Counted from the stretch's first letter, positions 39,574 through 47,809 are shown. The stretch: DNA of 47,810 bases from Candidatus Rifleibacteriota bacterium (GCA_012517355.1 JAAYVD010000108.1:1-47810), one strand, 5' to 3'. A program made the numbers and translations. Notes: generated from the sequence alone by a model not told the origin.

Positions 39574-41832
39574 ATGGATGCGGAATGTCTGACGATCCAG
39601 GTCGAACGGATCACCTACACCAACCCGCAGAACGGGTATTCCGTGCTGCGCGCCTCCAGCCGCGGGCATCCGAACGGGGTGGTGGTGGTGGGAACCTTCG
39701 GCGTGATCAACCCCGGCGAGGAACTCCGGGTCTACGGCACCTGGACCTGCCACCCCCAGTTCGGCGTGCAGTTCCACGCGTTCCGGTACACCACCCTCAA
39801 GCCGGCCACCCTGAAGGGCATCGAGAAATACCTCGGGTCGGGCATGATCAAGGGCATCGGGCCGGTGACCGCCCGGCGGCTGGTGGCGACCTTTGGCCTC
39901 GAGACGCTCGACGTCATCGAGCGGCAGGGCGACCGCCTGACCGAGTGTCCGGGCATCGGGCCGTCGCGGGCGGAACGCATCGCGCTCGGGTGGGCGCAGC
40001 AGAAGGCGGTGCAGGATGTGATGATCTTCCTGCAGGGGCACGGCATCTCGCCCGCCTACGCGGTGCGCATCTTCCGGTCCTTCGGGTCGGACGCGGTGAG
40101 GAAGGTGGCCGAGGACCCCTACGTGCTGGCCTACGAGATTTCGGGCATCGGGTTCAAGACGGCCGACAAGATCGCCGCCGAGTTCGGCATCACCGGCACC
40201 GACCCGCGCCGGGTGCGGGCCGGGCTGATGTACCTGATGCGCGGGGCCCTCGACGAGGGGCACCTGTTCCTGTCGCAGGAAGACCTGGCGCGGCAGGCCC
40301 GCGAGATCATGCAGTTCGACTCCGACGAGGCGGTGGAAGCGGCGACCGCCACCCTGTTGACCGAGGAGCGCCTGCTGCTGCGTGTCTGGCAGGACCGGCG
40401 GTTGCTGTATCTGCCGCACGCCTTCCACGAGGAACAGGGGGCGGTCAACCGGCTGGTCGATTTCCTGGCGCGGCGCGCGGCCTGTCCCCGCGACCGGCTG
40501 CTCACCGCCCTCGACGGGGCCCTGGGCCGGGCGGGCCTCACCCTGACCGACCTGCAGGCCCTGGCGGTCGAACGCAGCCTGGCCGAGCGGTTCCTGGTGA
40601 TCACGGGGGGGCCGGGCACCGGGAAGACCACGACCCTGCGCGCCGTGGTGGAAGCGCACCTCACCCTCGGCCGGCAGGTGGCCCTGGCCAGCCCGACCGG
40701 CCGGGCCGCCAAGCGGCTGGCCGAGGTCACCGGCCACGACGCGAAGACGATCCACCGCCTGCTGGAGTTCTCGCCCCAGGACAAGGGCTTCCGCTTCAAG
40801 CCCGGCAACCCGCTTCCCTGCGACACCCTGATCGTCGACGAGGCGTCGATGATCGACATGAGCCTGTTCTTCCACCTGCTGCGCGCGCTTCCCAACTCGG
40901 CCACCTTCGTCCTGGTCGGGGATGCCGACCAGCTGCCGTCGGTGGGTCCGGGACTGGTGCTGCAGCAGCTGATCGCGTCGGACGTGGTGCCGGTCGTGCG
41001 GCTGGAAACCGTGTTCCGGCAGGCGGAGGCCTCGCACATCATCACCAACGCCCACCGCATCAACCGCGGCCAGATGCCCGTCCTGCTTGCCCCCGACGGG
41101 AAGACCCGCACCGACTGCTATTTCCTCGACGCCCCCGATCCCGACAAGACGATCGCCCTGTTGAAGAACGTGGTGACCAGCAGCCTGCCCAAGCGGTTCG
41201 GCTACGACCCGATCGCCGACATCCAGGTGCTGACCCCGATGAACCGCGCCTCGCTGGGGGCGGCCGCCCTGAACGCCACGCTGCAGGAGGCCCTGAACCC
41301 GCCTTCCCCCGACAAACCGGAAATGAAGCACATGGCCCGGGTGTTCCGGCAGGGCGACAAGGTCATCCAGCTGAAGAACAACTACGACCTCGAGGTCTTC
41401 AACGGCGACATCGGCCTGGTGCGTGAGGTCAACCCCGAGGACCAGGAGATCGTGGTGGCCTTTCCGCAGGGGGAGAAGGTCTACCAGCCGGTCGACCTGC
41501 TCGACCTGGGCCTGGCCTACGCCATCACCATCCACAAGTCGCAGGGCAGCGAGTACCCGGCGGTGGTGCTGCTGCTGACCACGCAGCACTACGTCATGCT
41601 GCAGCGCAACCTGCTGTACACCGGGCTGACACGGGCCCGCAAGACCATCGTGCTGCTGGGCACGAAGCGGGCGGTGGCCCTGGCGGTGAAGAACGCCAAG
41701 ACCGCCCAGCGGAACACCCTGTTCCGGGAACTGCTGATGGAAAAGGCGGTGGCGGTCCTGGGTGGGGGCGGACCCGGCGGCCCAGCGTCTGGCGGCCTTG
41801 CTAGCGGCAGCCCTCCTGGCAGCCCTACTTGA
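39574..41832 (+). CDS. recD2: RecD2-type 5'-3' DNA helicase
   Basis: 752 aa from the ATG at 39574; an ATG at 39565 is also in frame but lies inside the TATAAT box. The N-terminal OB-like domain (TIQVERITYTNPQNGYSVL) is followed by helix-hairpin-helix motifs (GSGMIKGIGPVTARRL, CPGIGPSRAERI). The superfamily 1B helicase core has Walker A GGPGTGKTTTL, Walker B LIVDEASMID, VGDADQLPSVGPG and the late ITIHKSQGSEYPAVV and LYTGLTRARK motifs. RecD2 acts without RecBC in DNA repair and fork stability. The C-terminus is a short Gly/Ser/Pro tail. Its last 8 nt overlap the convergent PycTM-like gene. Confidence 0.93.
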   Translation: MDAECLTIQVERITYTNPQNGYSVLRASSRGHPNGVVVVGTFGVINPGEELRVYGTWTCHPQFGVQFHAFRYTTLKPATLKGIEKYLGSGMIKGIGPVTARRLVATFGLETLDVIERQGDRLTECPGIGPSRAERIALGWAQQKAVQDVMIFLQGHGISPAYAVRIFRSFGSDAVRKVAEDPYVLAYEISGIGFKTADKIAAEFGITGTDPRRVRAGLMYLMRGALDEGHLFLSQEDLARQAREIMQFDSDEAVEAATATLLTEERLLLRVWQDRRLLYLPHAFHEEQGAVNRLVDFLARRAACPRDRLLTALDGALGRAGLTLTDLQALAVERSLAERFLVITGGPGTGKTTTLRAVVEAHLTLGRQVALASPTGRAAKRLAEVTGHDAKTIHRLLEFSPQDKGFRFKPGNPLPCDTLIVDEASMIDMSLFFHLLRALPNSATFVLVGDADQLPSVGPGLVLQQLIASDVVPVVRLETVFRQAEASHIITNAHRINRGQMPVLLAPDGKTRTDCYFLDAPDPDKTIALLKNVVTSSLPKRFGYDPIADIQVLTPMNRASLGAAALNATLQEALNPPSPDKPEMKHMARVFRQGDKVIQLKNNYDLEVFNGDIGLVREVNPEDQEIVVAFPQGEKVYQPVDLLDLGLAYAITIHKSQGSEYPAVVLLLTTQHYVMLQRNLLYTGLTRARKTIVLLGTKRAVALAVKNAKTAQRNTLFRELLMEKAVAVLGGGGPGGPASGGLASGSPPGSPT

Positions 41833-42361
41833 AGAACGATATGATCATGCACCCGATCCAGAGGAGGCAGGAGAGAAAGGTCATGCTCTGGGCGTTGGCA
41901 TAGATCGAGAACTTGGCGTTGGCGATGCTCGCCACGATGAAGATGTTGCGCAACACCTGGTCGAGGAACCGCCTGCTGTCGTAGTTGCCGAACTCGCTGA
42001 TGTACCCTTCGGGAGTGTTCGTCTCGACGATGTCCTTGTAGTAGACGAGGCTGGTGGAGCCGGGGTCGTCGTCGATCATGGGGAGCTTGCGGGTGGAGAT
42101 GACGCTCAGCGACAACAGGATGGAGATCACGCACGTTCCCAAAAACCCGATGAAGATGAGATAGCCTGGTCCCGAAAGGCCCTGGAGGGTGCTGATGAAC
42201 GGGCTGAGGGCGGCCAGGAAGATGGAATTGATCAGCAGCAGCCCGTTGGCCTTGCTGTCGGCGAACTGGACCAGCCCCTGATTGTAGTTCAGGATGCCGA
42301 AAGCCACCTCGATGTTCTTGGGGACAGGGAGTTCTTCCTTGGCCTTCTTGTCGAGGAACAT
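41825..42361 (-). CDS. PycTM-like (DUF5706-type) membrane protein, possible Pycsar effector
   Basis: 178 aa from the ATG at 42361 (AGGAGG upstream). Three membrane segments lie near 37-56, 66-88 and 160-177, with a soluble loop of about 70 residues (90-158) between the second and third. The first is preceded by VQFADSKANGLLLINS, matching the (F)AD-KA-xxLL motif I associate with the Pycsar effector PycTM. Such effectors damage the inner membrane when they bind cCMP or cUMP from a phage-activated PycC cyclase. No cyclase gene is adjacent; the nearest cyclases in the window are about 38 kb away. It could also be a housekeeping membrane protein of the same fold. Confidence 0.55.
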   Translation of the reverse strand: MFLDKKAKEELPVPKNIEVAFGILNYNQGLVQFADSKANGLLLINSIFLAALSPFISTLQGLSGPGYLIFIGFLGTCVISILLSLSVISTRKLPMIDDDPGSTSLVYYKDIVETNTPEGYISEFGNYDSRRFLDQVLRNIFIVASIANAKFSIYANAQSMTFLSCLLWIGCMIISFFK

Positions 42362-42502
42362 GGGGATCCTCCTGGACGGGTTCGGGGCGGCCGGTGGATG
42401 GGGGAAAGGCCGTCCCGTCTGCATGGTAACAGACTTCCCGGGGCTTTGCACGGGAATTCCGGACAGGCCCCCTGGCCGTGCGCGGGAACGGAGGGGGCGC
42501 CC

Positions 42503-42547
42503 GGCCATCCGTGGCGGTCAGGGGAAGTCGTTCCGACTTCGTGGCGG
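42503..42547 (+). repeat. Partial copy of the dispersed palindromic repeat
   Basis: GCCATCCGTGGCGG, then TCAGGGGAAGTCGTTCCGAC and TTCGTGGCGG, follow the middle and end of the 70-bp unit, with the first palindrome missing. It lies between divergent genes, just upstream of the promoter at 42588. Confidence 0.6.
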
Positions 42548-42587
42548 TCAGGGCCCGCCTTTTTTCGTGCGGAAGGGGCCCGTTCCC

Positions 42588-42616
42588 TTGACGCTTTTCG
42601 AAACGGTTGGTAAGAT
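42588..42616 (+). promoter_or_regulatory. Strong promoter for the Gly/Ala-rich exported protein
   Basis: TTGACG (42588-42593), a 17-nt spacer and TAAGAT (42611-42616), followed by an AT-rich TTAATTAAA stretch. Transcription would start near 42623, about 45 nt before the ATG. Confidence 0.65.
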
Positions 42617-42667
42617 TTAATTAAATTCCAGGGTACATCGAGATTTCAGAGATTCAGGGGGTTCGGT

Positions 42668-43498
42668 ATGATGAAGCGCAGCGTGTTCAAGACTCCGATC
42701 TGCATCCTTCTTTCCCTGTTGATGCTTCTCGACTACGCGGTGTTCAACGTCCCGCCCGCCAAGGCGCTCGACAAGAAGAGCGTCCTGATCGGGGCCGGCG
42801 TCGGCGCCGCGGCCGGCGCGGGCATCGCCTTGGCCGCTCCCGCCATCGCGGGCGCCGTGGGCGCCGCGGGTGGCATCGCCGGGATCGGCACCGCCATCGT
42901 GGGCGGGCTGGCCGCGGTGGGTGGTGGCCTGCTGGGCGTGGTCGGGGCCGTGGGTGCCGCGATCGCCTCGGGCATCGGCGCCATCGGCGGGTTCATCGTG
43001 GGCATCATCGGCAGCCCCCTGTTCATCCCGGCGTTGATCGTCATCGCCGCCGTGGCCGTGGGCATCTACCTGTATCGCCGCCACAAGAAGAAGCAGCAGG
43101 CTGATTCTCCCGTCATCCCGGGCAGCGACGACATCATGGTCACCACCGGTGACTACGACATGAACCCGGTCTTCAACCCGACCGCTCCCGACCAGATCAC
43201 GATCGGCGACGAAGACACGCTCTCGATCTCGGGCGAACAGGTGACCATCAGCGACACGCCGCCCAGCGTCTCGGTGCCGGCCGACAACACCAACAGCGAG
43301 ACCACCCCGGTCGTCATCGGCGAGGCCGACGGGTCCAGCTCCGATCTCGAGGCCGCCCACAAGGCCTATATCGTGGCCTACAACGAATATACGCAGCTGG
43401 TCACCACCGGTGGCAGCGGGGACGTGAAGACGGCCCTGGCCAAATACAAGGCCGCCTACAACAAATACATGACCCTGAAGGCCTCCGCCGGCAAGTAA
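42668..43498 (+). CDS. Exported Gly/Ala-rich glycine-zipper protein
   Basis: 276 aa (the third codon-in ATG at 42671 is equally possible). A signal peptide covers about residues 1-33 (PPAKALDKK). Residues 38-118 consist almost only of Gly, Ala, Val and Ile with GxxxG spacing (GVGAAAGAGIALAAPAIAGA), a glycine-zipper membrane segment. A further helix (about 117-136) is followed by YRRHKKKQQ. The C-terminus (145-276) is acidic, Thr/Ser-rich and ends in a helical KAYIVAYNEYTQL/KYKAAYNKYMTL pair. It is monocistronic with its own promoter and terminator, which suggests high, independent expression, perhaps as an envelope structural protein. Function unknown. Confidence 0.75.
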   Translation: MMKRSVFKTPICILLSLLMLLDYAVFNVPPAKALDKKSVLIGAGVGAAAGAGIALAAPAIAGAVGAAGGIAGIGTAIVGGLAAVGGGLLGVVGAVGAAIASGIGAIGGFIVGIIGSPLFIPALIVIAAVAVGIYLYRRHKKKQQADSPVIPGSDDIMVTTGDYDMNPVFNPTAPDQITIGDEDTLSISGEQVTISDTPPSVSVPADNTNSETTPVVIGEADGSSSDLEAAHKAYIVAYNEYTQLVTTGGSGDVKTALAKYKAAYNKYMTLKASAGK

Positions 43499-43525
43499 TC
43501 ACCGAATCTCCTTCCCGTCCATACG

Positions 43526-43550
43526 CCGCGCCCGGGTTCCCCGGGCGCGG
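43526..43550 (+). terminator. Terminator hairpin
   Basis: CCGCGCCCGGG (43526-43536), a 3-nt loop and CCCGGGCGCGG (43540-43550) form a perfect 11-bp stem followed by TCCCTTGT. It lies 28 nt after the stop of the Gly/Ala-rich gene and between convergent genes, so it may serve both. Confidence 0.65.
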
Positions 43551-43568
43551 TCCCTTGTACGCCCGGTC

Positions 43569-44165
43569 TCAGGTGGTTGCCGGCGGGGGGGTGCCCGGGA
43601 CGGTCGGGGGGCGGAGGCGGAAAAAGGTGAGGACGGTGTCGCCGAAGGTGCGCTCATCGAACTGGTCGAGGGCGGGGCGGTCGGCGAGGCCCAGATCGTC
43701 TTTCTTCTGGCGTTCGATGATGAAGATGGTGCGGGGGGTGAACAGCGGGCAGCCGGGAATCTCGTCGAGGATGGGCCCCAGCAACCCTTTCAGGTAGGGA
43801 GGGTCGATGCACACGATGTCGAACGGGTCGAGGTCGCGCAGGCGCAGGAACCGGAGGGCGTCGAGGGGGTACATCCGGCCCCGGTCGGTCAGGCGGGTCA
43901 GTTCGAGGTTGTCGCGGATGGCCCGGGCGCAGTCGGGGGAATGATCGACGAACGCGGCGAAGGCGGCCCCGCGCGACAAAGCCTCGATCCCCAGGCTTCC
44001 CGAGCCGGCGAACAGGTCGAGGAACCGGCACCCGGGCAGCCGGGCGGCCAGGATCGAGAACAGCGAGTTCTTGACCCGGTTCATGGCGGGCCGGGTCTTT
44101 CCCCCCTTGGGCATCTTCAGGGAGCGCCCCTTGGCACTCCCGGTGGAAACGCGCAGCGCGGCCAT
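43569..44165 (-). CDS. rsmD: 16S rRNA (guanine966-N2)-methyltransferase RsmD
   Basis: 198 aa from the ATG at 44165, preceded by GGAGG at 11 nt; an ATG at 44183 is possible but lacks a ribosome site. The order of motifs is that of RsmD: RVSTGSAKGRSLKMP, TRPAMNRVKNSLFSIL, the SAM loop FLDLFAGSGSLGIEALSRGA, the catalytic DPPY and a late IIERQKKDD. RsmD methylates G966 of 16S rRNA in the assembled 30S subunit. It lies 7 nt after recG and shares its transcript. The C-terminus is Pro/Thr-rich. Confidence 0.92.
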   Translation of the reverse strand: MAALRVSTGSAKGRSLKMPKGGKTRPAMNRVKNSLFSILAARLPGCRFLDLFAGSGSLGIEALSRGAAFAAFVDHSPDCARAIRDNLELTRLTDRGRMYPLDALRFLRLRDLDPFDIVCIDPPYLKGLLGPILDEIPGCPLFTPRTIFIIERQKKDDLGLADRPALDQFDERTFGDTVLTFFRLRPPTVPGTPPPATT

Positions 44166-44172
44166 CGGTCGG

Positions 44173-46842
44173 TCAGCCTCCATCCATGAAAGTGGCGAGC
44201 GCGGGGCCGAAACTCTCGGCCATGCGCTCCCGGAACCAGTCCCGGACCGGGGCGGGCTCGCGGGTGAGCAATTCGAAGGCCCGGCGGCGGGCCTTTTCCA
44301 GCATCTCGGGGGGAAGATCGTGGGAGAACGCGGGGTGGGAAAGGCCGCTCTGGCGCATCCCCACCAGGTCGCCCGGCCCGCGCAGCCGCAGGTCGGCCTG
44401 GGCGATGACGAACCCGTCGTCGGTACGGACCAGGATGTCCAGGCGTTCCGATTCGGCCTGGGGGCTGACCAGCAGGCATTGCGGGTGGGGAAGGGAGGCG
44501 GCCGACAGGTCGGCCGGTCCGGCGGGGCCCTGTCCGCCGCGGCCGATGCGGCCTCGCAACTGGTGGAGCTGCGACAGGCCGAACCGGTGGGCGTCCTCGA
44601 TGACCATCAGGGTGGCTCCGGGGTGGTCGATGCCCACCTCGACCATCGAGGTGGCCACCAGCAGCCGGGTCTGGCCGCCGCGGAACCGGCGCATCGCTTC
44701 CAGGTTGTCGGCGGTGTCCTGCTGTCCCGAAATGGCCTCGAGCGTGACTCCGGGAAGGGCTTTGGCCAGCTTGACGCGGGCCTCGCCGAGCGAGGCCCGG
44801 TCCGACCGGCCGGACTTCTCGATGATGGGGCAGATGAAGAAGGCCTGGCCGCCCCGGTCGAGGTGGTCGTGGAGGGCGGGCAGGGCGGCCTGCCAGCCCG
44901 GCAGGATGAGGGTTTCCACCGGCCGCCGGCCGGGCGGGCGGTCGCGCAGGACGCTGACGTCCATGTCGCCGAACATGGTCAGGGCCAGGGTGCGGGGGAT
45001 CGGGGTGGCCGACAGCAGGAGCAGGTGGGGCCCCCCCGTCGGCGGGGGAAGGCCGGTGTTTGGCCCTTCCGCGCCTGGTCCGCCGGTTGGCTGGGCGCCT
45101 CCGGGCGGGGTGAACGGGTTGTCGGGTTCGACGGTTGGCCGTTCCGCGCCTGGTGCGCCGACCGTCGGTCGAGGCGAATCGGGGGGGAGCGTCGGGTGCC
45201 GGGGCCCGGCGTCGGCGACAGGGTGGCTGGCGGTTGGGAGCGCGGGCCGGGCGTCGGTCTGACCCTTGCGCACGAGGGCGCGGCGGTGGTCGACGCCGAA
45301 CCTCTGCTGTTCGTCGATGACGGCGAAGCGGAGGTCGGCGAACCGGACGTCGTCCTGGAAGAGGGCGTGGGTGCCGAACAGATACCGGATCTCTCCGCGG
45401 GCCAGGGCGGCCAGCAGGTCCTGGCGGGCGGAGGCCCGGAGGGAGCCGGTCAGCAGGCCGGTGTGGGGGGCGGTTTCCGGGAAGAAGCGGAGGAACGCCT
45501 GATGCTGCTGGCCGGCCAGGATCTCGGTAGGGGCCATGAAAGCGCACTGCGGGCGGGCAGGGCCGGCCGCCCCGATGTCGGAAGGGGTTCCGCCTGGCAC
45601 CACCGGTTGGACGTCCGGGGCAGGCGTTCCGCCCCCCGCCTGGAAGCCGCCTTCCGCGCACCAGCGCATGGCCTGGAAGGCCACCATCGTCTTTCCCGAG
45701 CCGACGTCCCCTTGCAGGAGGCGGTTCATGGGGCGGCCGCCGGGGGCGGCGAGGTCGTGCAGGACCGCGCCGAGGGCGGCCTGCTGGTCGCCGGTCAGGG
45801 GAAACGGCACCGGGAAGGGGGGCGCGGCAGGGGGCGCGGACCGCTCCTCGGGCACCGACACCTCGCCGGTCAGGGCCCGGCGGCGTTCGAACACCCCCAT
45901 CTGGAACAGCACCTGGTCGAAGAAGGCGAACGTCAGTCGGGCCTGGGCGCCGGCGGCGGGGTCGCGGGGCCAGTGGGCGTCGAGGATGGCCTGGCGCAGG
46001 CGGGGGAAGGGCCCTTTGGGGTCGGTGTCGGGGAAGGAAGCGGCCCAGTCGAGTCCGGCGAGCAGTCGGGCGATCAGGCGGCGGACGAGGCGGGGCGAGA
46101 TCCGGGCATCGGAGAGGGCGCGCCGGGCCGGGTAGACCGGGGTGAGCGCCCCGGGGACGGGGGGCGGAACGGCGTCCTCCACCGGTTCCCATTCGGGGTT
46201 GTCGAGGACGACGGTGCCCTTGACCTCGGCCACCGGGCCGAACAGGAAGTATTCCTTCCCCGGCACCAGGGCGCGGGAAAGGAACGGCTGGTTGAACCAC
46301 CGGGCCCGTCCCTGGCCGCCGGCGTCGCGGAAGAGGGCCCAGACGATGACCATCCCGCCGCCCGGGCGGGCCATCTTGACGGTTTCGAGGGTGGCGCGGA
46401 AGACCCCCTGCGGATCGCGCCCGGGGCGGGCGGCGGCCAGAGGTCGCAGGGCGGTGCGGTCCTCGTGGCGGCGGGGCAGCAGCCGGAGCAGGTCGAGCAC
46501 GCGGCCACAGCCGGCGGCGGCGAAGGCGGCGGCCCGTTTGGGGCCGATGCCGGGGATGCCTGCCAGGGGTGAAAAGAGGGTGGGGGAGCCTGATAGCGGG
46601 GCGGAGCCGCCGTCGTGGGCGGCGGGGCGGCGTTTTTGAGCGTGGCCGGGGGGCGGTTTCCTGGAAGTGGCCGCCTTGCCTGGCGTGGAACCGGCGATTG
46701 GTGTGGCCATTCCTGGCGAAGAGGGGGTCAGGCCGGCGTCAGGCGGTCCGGATGGGGAGGCGGAGGGGGTGGCTTCCGGGCCCGGGGTTCCCGTCGTGGA
46801 GGGCGCGGCGGGACTTCGCGGCTGGCGGGTATTTCCGGTCAC
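44173..46842 (-). CDS. recG: ATP-dependent DNA helicase RecG with Pro/Gly-rich insertions
   Basis: 889 aa, longer than the usual 680-700. After a disordered Pro/Ser/Thr N-terminus (1-90) comes the wedge-domain region (LAGIPGIGPKRAAAFAAAG, RHEDR). The helicase core follows: LTGDQQAALGAVLHDL, LLQGDVGSGKTMVAFQA, MAPTEILAGQQ, FGTHALFQDD, VIDEQQRFGVDHR, LLLSATPIPRTLALTMFGDMD, EVGIDHPGATLMVIEDAHRFGLSQLHQLRGRIGR. Two insertions stand out: about 35 residues between motifs I and Ia (45545-45655) and about 80 residues between the DEQQ box and the SATP motif (45028-45267). Both are low complexity and made of repeats. RecG reverses stalled forks and branched DNA. The GTG start has no clear ribosome site. 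Confidence 0.92.
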   Translation of the reverse strand: MTGNTRQPRSPAAPSTTGTPGPEATPSASPSGPPDAGLTPSSPGMATPIAGSTPGKAATSRKPPPGHAQKRRPAAHDGGSAPLSGSPTLFSPLAGIPGIGPKRAAAFAAAGCGRVLDLLRLLPRRHEDRTALRPLAAARPGRDPQGVFRATLETVKMARPGGGMVIVWALFRDAGGQGRARWFNQPFLSRALVPGKEYFLFGPVAEVKGTVVLDNPEWEPVEDAVPPPVPGALTPVYPARRALSDARISPRLVRRLIARLLAGLDWAASFPDTDPKGPFPRLRQAILDAHWPRDPAAGAQARLTFAFFDQVLFQMGVFERRRALTGEVSVPEERSAPPAAPPFPVPFPLTGDQQAALGAVLHDLAAPGGRPMNRLLQGDVGSGKTMVAFQAMRWCAEGGFQAGGGTPAPDVQPVVPGGTPSDIGAAGPARPQCAFMAPTEILAGQQHQAFLRFFPETAPHTGLLTGSLRASARQDLLAALARGEIRYLFGTHALFQDDVRFADLRFAVIDEQQRFGVDHRRALVRKGQTDARPALPTASHPVADAGPRHPTLPPDSPRPTVGAPGAERPTVEPDNPFTPPGGAQPTGGPGAEGPNTGLPPPTGGPHLLLLSATPIPRTLALTMFGDMDVSVLRDRPPGRRPVETLILPGWQAALPALHDHLDRGGQAFFICPIIEKSGRSDRASLGEARVKLAKALPGVTLEAISGQQDTADNLEAMRRFRGGQTRLLVATSMVEVGIDHPGATLMVIEDAHRFGLSQLHQLRGRIGRGGQGPAGPADLSAASLPHPQCLLVSPQAESERLDILVRTDDGFVIAQADLRLRGPGDLVGMRQSGLSHPAFSHDLPPEMLEKARRRAFELLTREPAPVRDWFRERMAESFGPALATFMDGG
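45570..45597 (-). repeat. Probable fragment of the dispersed repeat inside recG
   Basis: Read on the coding (minus) strand, GGCGGAACCCCTTCCGACAT then CGG matches the GGCGG...AAGCCCTTCCGACATCAGG part of the 70-bp unit. It lies in the first recG insertion, translated in another frame (GGTPSDIG) than the copy in the cyclase gene. The match is short. Confidence 0.45.
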
Positions 46843-46876
46843 CGGCCGGTCGGGAGGGGGCGGCAGGGTGGGGGGG

Positions 46877-47071
46877 TCAGCGCGGTTCGTCGTCGTACTG
46901 GAAGAGCTGCTTGAGGATCATGAACCGGTCGGTCATGTGGGCCAGTTCCCAGCCGTTCTTGCCCGCCTCGTCGAGGAGGGCGCCGAGCCGTTCGAGGAAG
47001 TCGGGGCCGGCCAGGGTGGCGAGGTCGTAGGTCTTGTAGTTCCAGCAACGGTTGGCTTTGATCAGGGCCAT
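46877..47071 (-). CDS. Small DUF4177-like protein
   Basis: 64 aa, ATG preceded by AAGGAG. The order WNYKTYDLATL ... LGALLDEAGKNGWELAHM ... FMILKQ follows the DUF4177 pattern (WEYK start, then GWEL and a final strand), a small alpha/beta protein of unknown role. It lies between the TPR gene (18 nt upstream) and recG (34 nt downstream) and is probably co-transcribed with both. Confidence 0.72.
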   Translation of the reverse strand: MALIKANRCWNYKTYDLATLAGPDFLERLGALLDEAGKNGWELAHMTDRFMILKQLFQYDDEPR

Positions 47072-47089
47072 ACGGTCTCCTTGTCGGGG

Positions 47090-47809
47090 TCAGGCTTGCT
47101 CGAGGGTGGACTTGACGAACAGGTAGCTCTGCAGGAGGGCCTTCAGCGATTCGTCGGGCTGGGGGGATTGGGCGCAGGCCCGCAAGGTGGCGTCCATGGC
47201 GATGAAGGCCTCGGTGGGGTTCTGGGTGAAATACTGGCAGAAGGCCAGGAGCAGGTTGGACTCGACGTCGAGCGGGGACAGCGAGACGGCCCGGGTCAGG
47301 ACGGCGATGGCCTCGCGATACTGGCGGATGTGGATGTGGAGCATGGCCAGCTTCTGGTACAGCACGGGGTTGCGGGGGGACAGTTCGACCGCCTTGGAGA
47401 GCAGTTTGATGCTTTCCATGGTGCAGCCGCCGAGTTGGTAGATCTGGGCGAGGATCAGATAGCCGCCCAGCAGCTTGGGATAGATGTGGAGGGCCCGCAA
47501 CAGGTGCTCCTTGGCCTTTTCGTAGTCTTTCTGCAGGAAGGCGATGCTGCCCAGGTTGTAATGGGCCTTGGCGGAGGTGGGGTGCAGGAGGAGGATCTTT
47601 TCGTAGACCTGGGCGGCTTCGGGGAACTTCTTGAGCTGGAAGCAGAGATTGGCCAGCCCGATGTTGGCCTGGAGGTTGTCGGGCTGGGCGGCGAGAACCT
47701 TCCGGTAGACCTTCTCGGCGGCCGCGAACTCCTTGGACAGCACAGCGTTGGCCGCGAGTTCCAGTTCCCGGTCGAAGGAGGGGGGCGGGGCGGCGGGGAT
47801 GACCGGCAC
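47090..47809 (-). CDS. TPR protein (5' end cut or near window edge)
   Basis: At least 239 aa. The frame is open to the window edge; a GTG at 47809 could start it, but there is no room to see a ribosome site. At least five tetratricopeptide repeats are visible, for example AEKVYRKVLAAQPDNLQANIG, AKAHYNLGSIAFLQKDYEKAK and LYQKLAMLHIHIRQYREAIAV. No membrane segment is visible. It heads the DUF4177-recG-rsmD group on the minus strand. TPR proteins bind other proteins; the partner is unknown. Confidence 0.75.
   Translation of the reverse strand: MPVIPAAPPPSFDRELELAANAVLSKEFAAAEKVYRKVLAAQPDNLQANIGLANLCFQLKKFPEAAQVYEKILLLHPTSAKAHYNLGSIAFLQKDYEKAKEHLLRALHIYPKLLGGYLILAQIYQLGGCTMESIKLLSKAVELSPRNPVLYQKLAMLHIHIRQYREAIAVLTRAVSLSPLDVESNLLLAFCQYFTQNPTEAFIAMDATLRACAQSPQPDESLKALLQSYLFVKSTLEQA

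Noticed and set aside
2-42361. A Pycsar system made of the cyclases at 1-4 kb and the PycTM-like protein at 42 kb
   Set aside because: They are about 38 kb apart. The cyclases are membrane receptors with Lys/Thr substrate residues suggesting ATP, not the small soluble pyrimidine cyclases of Pycsar.
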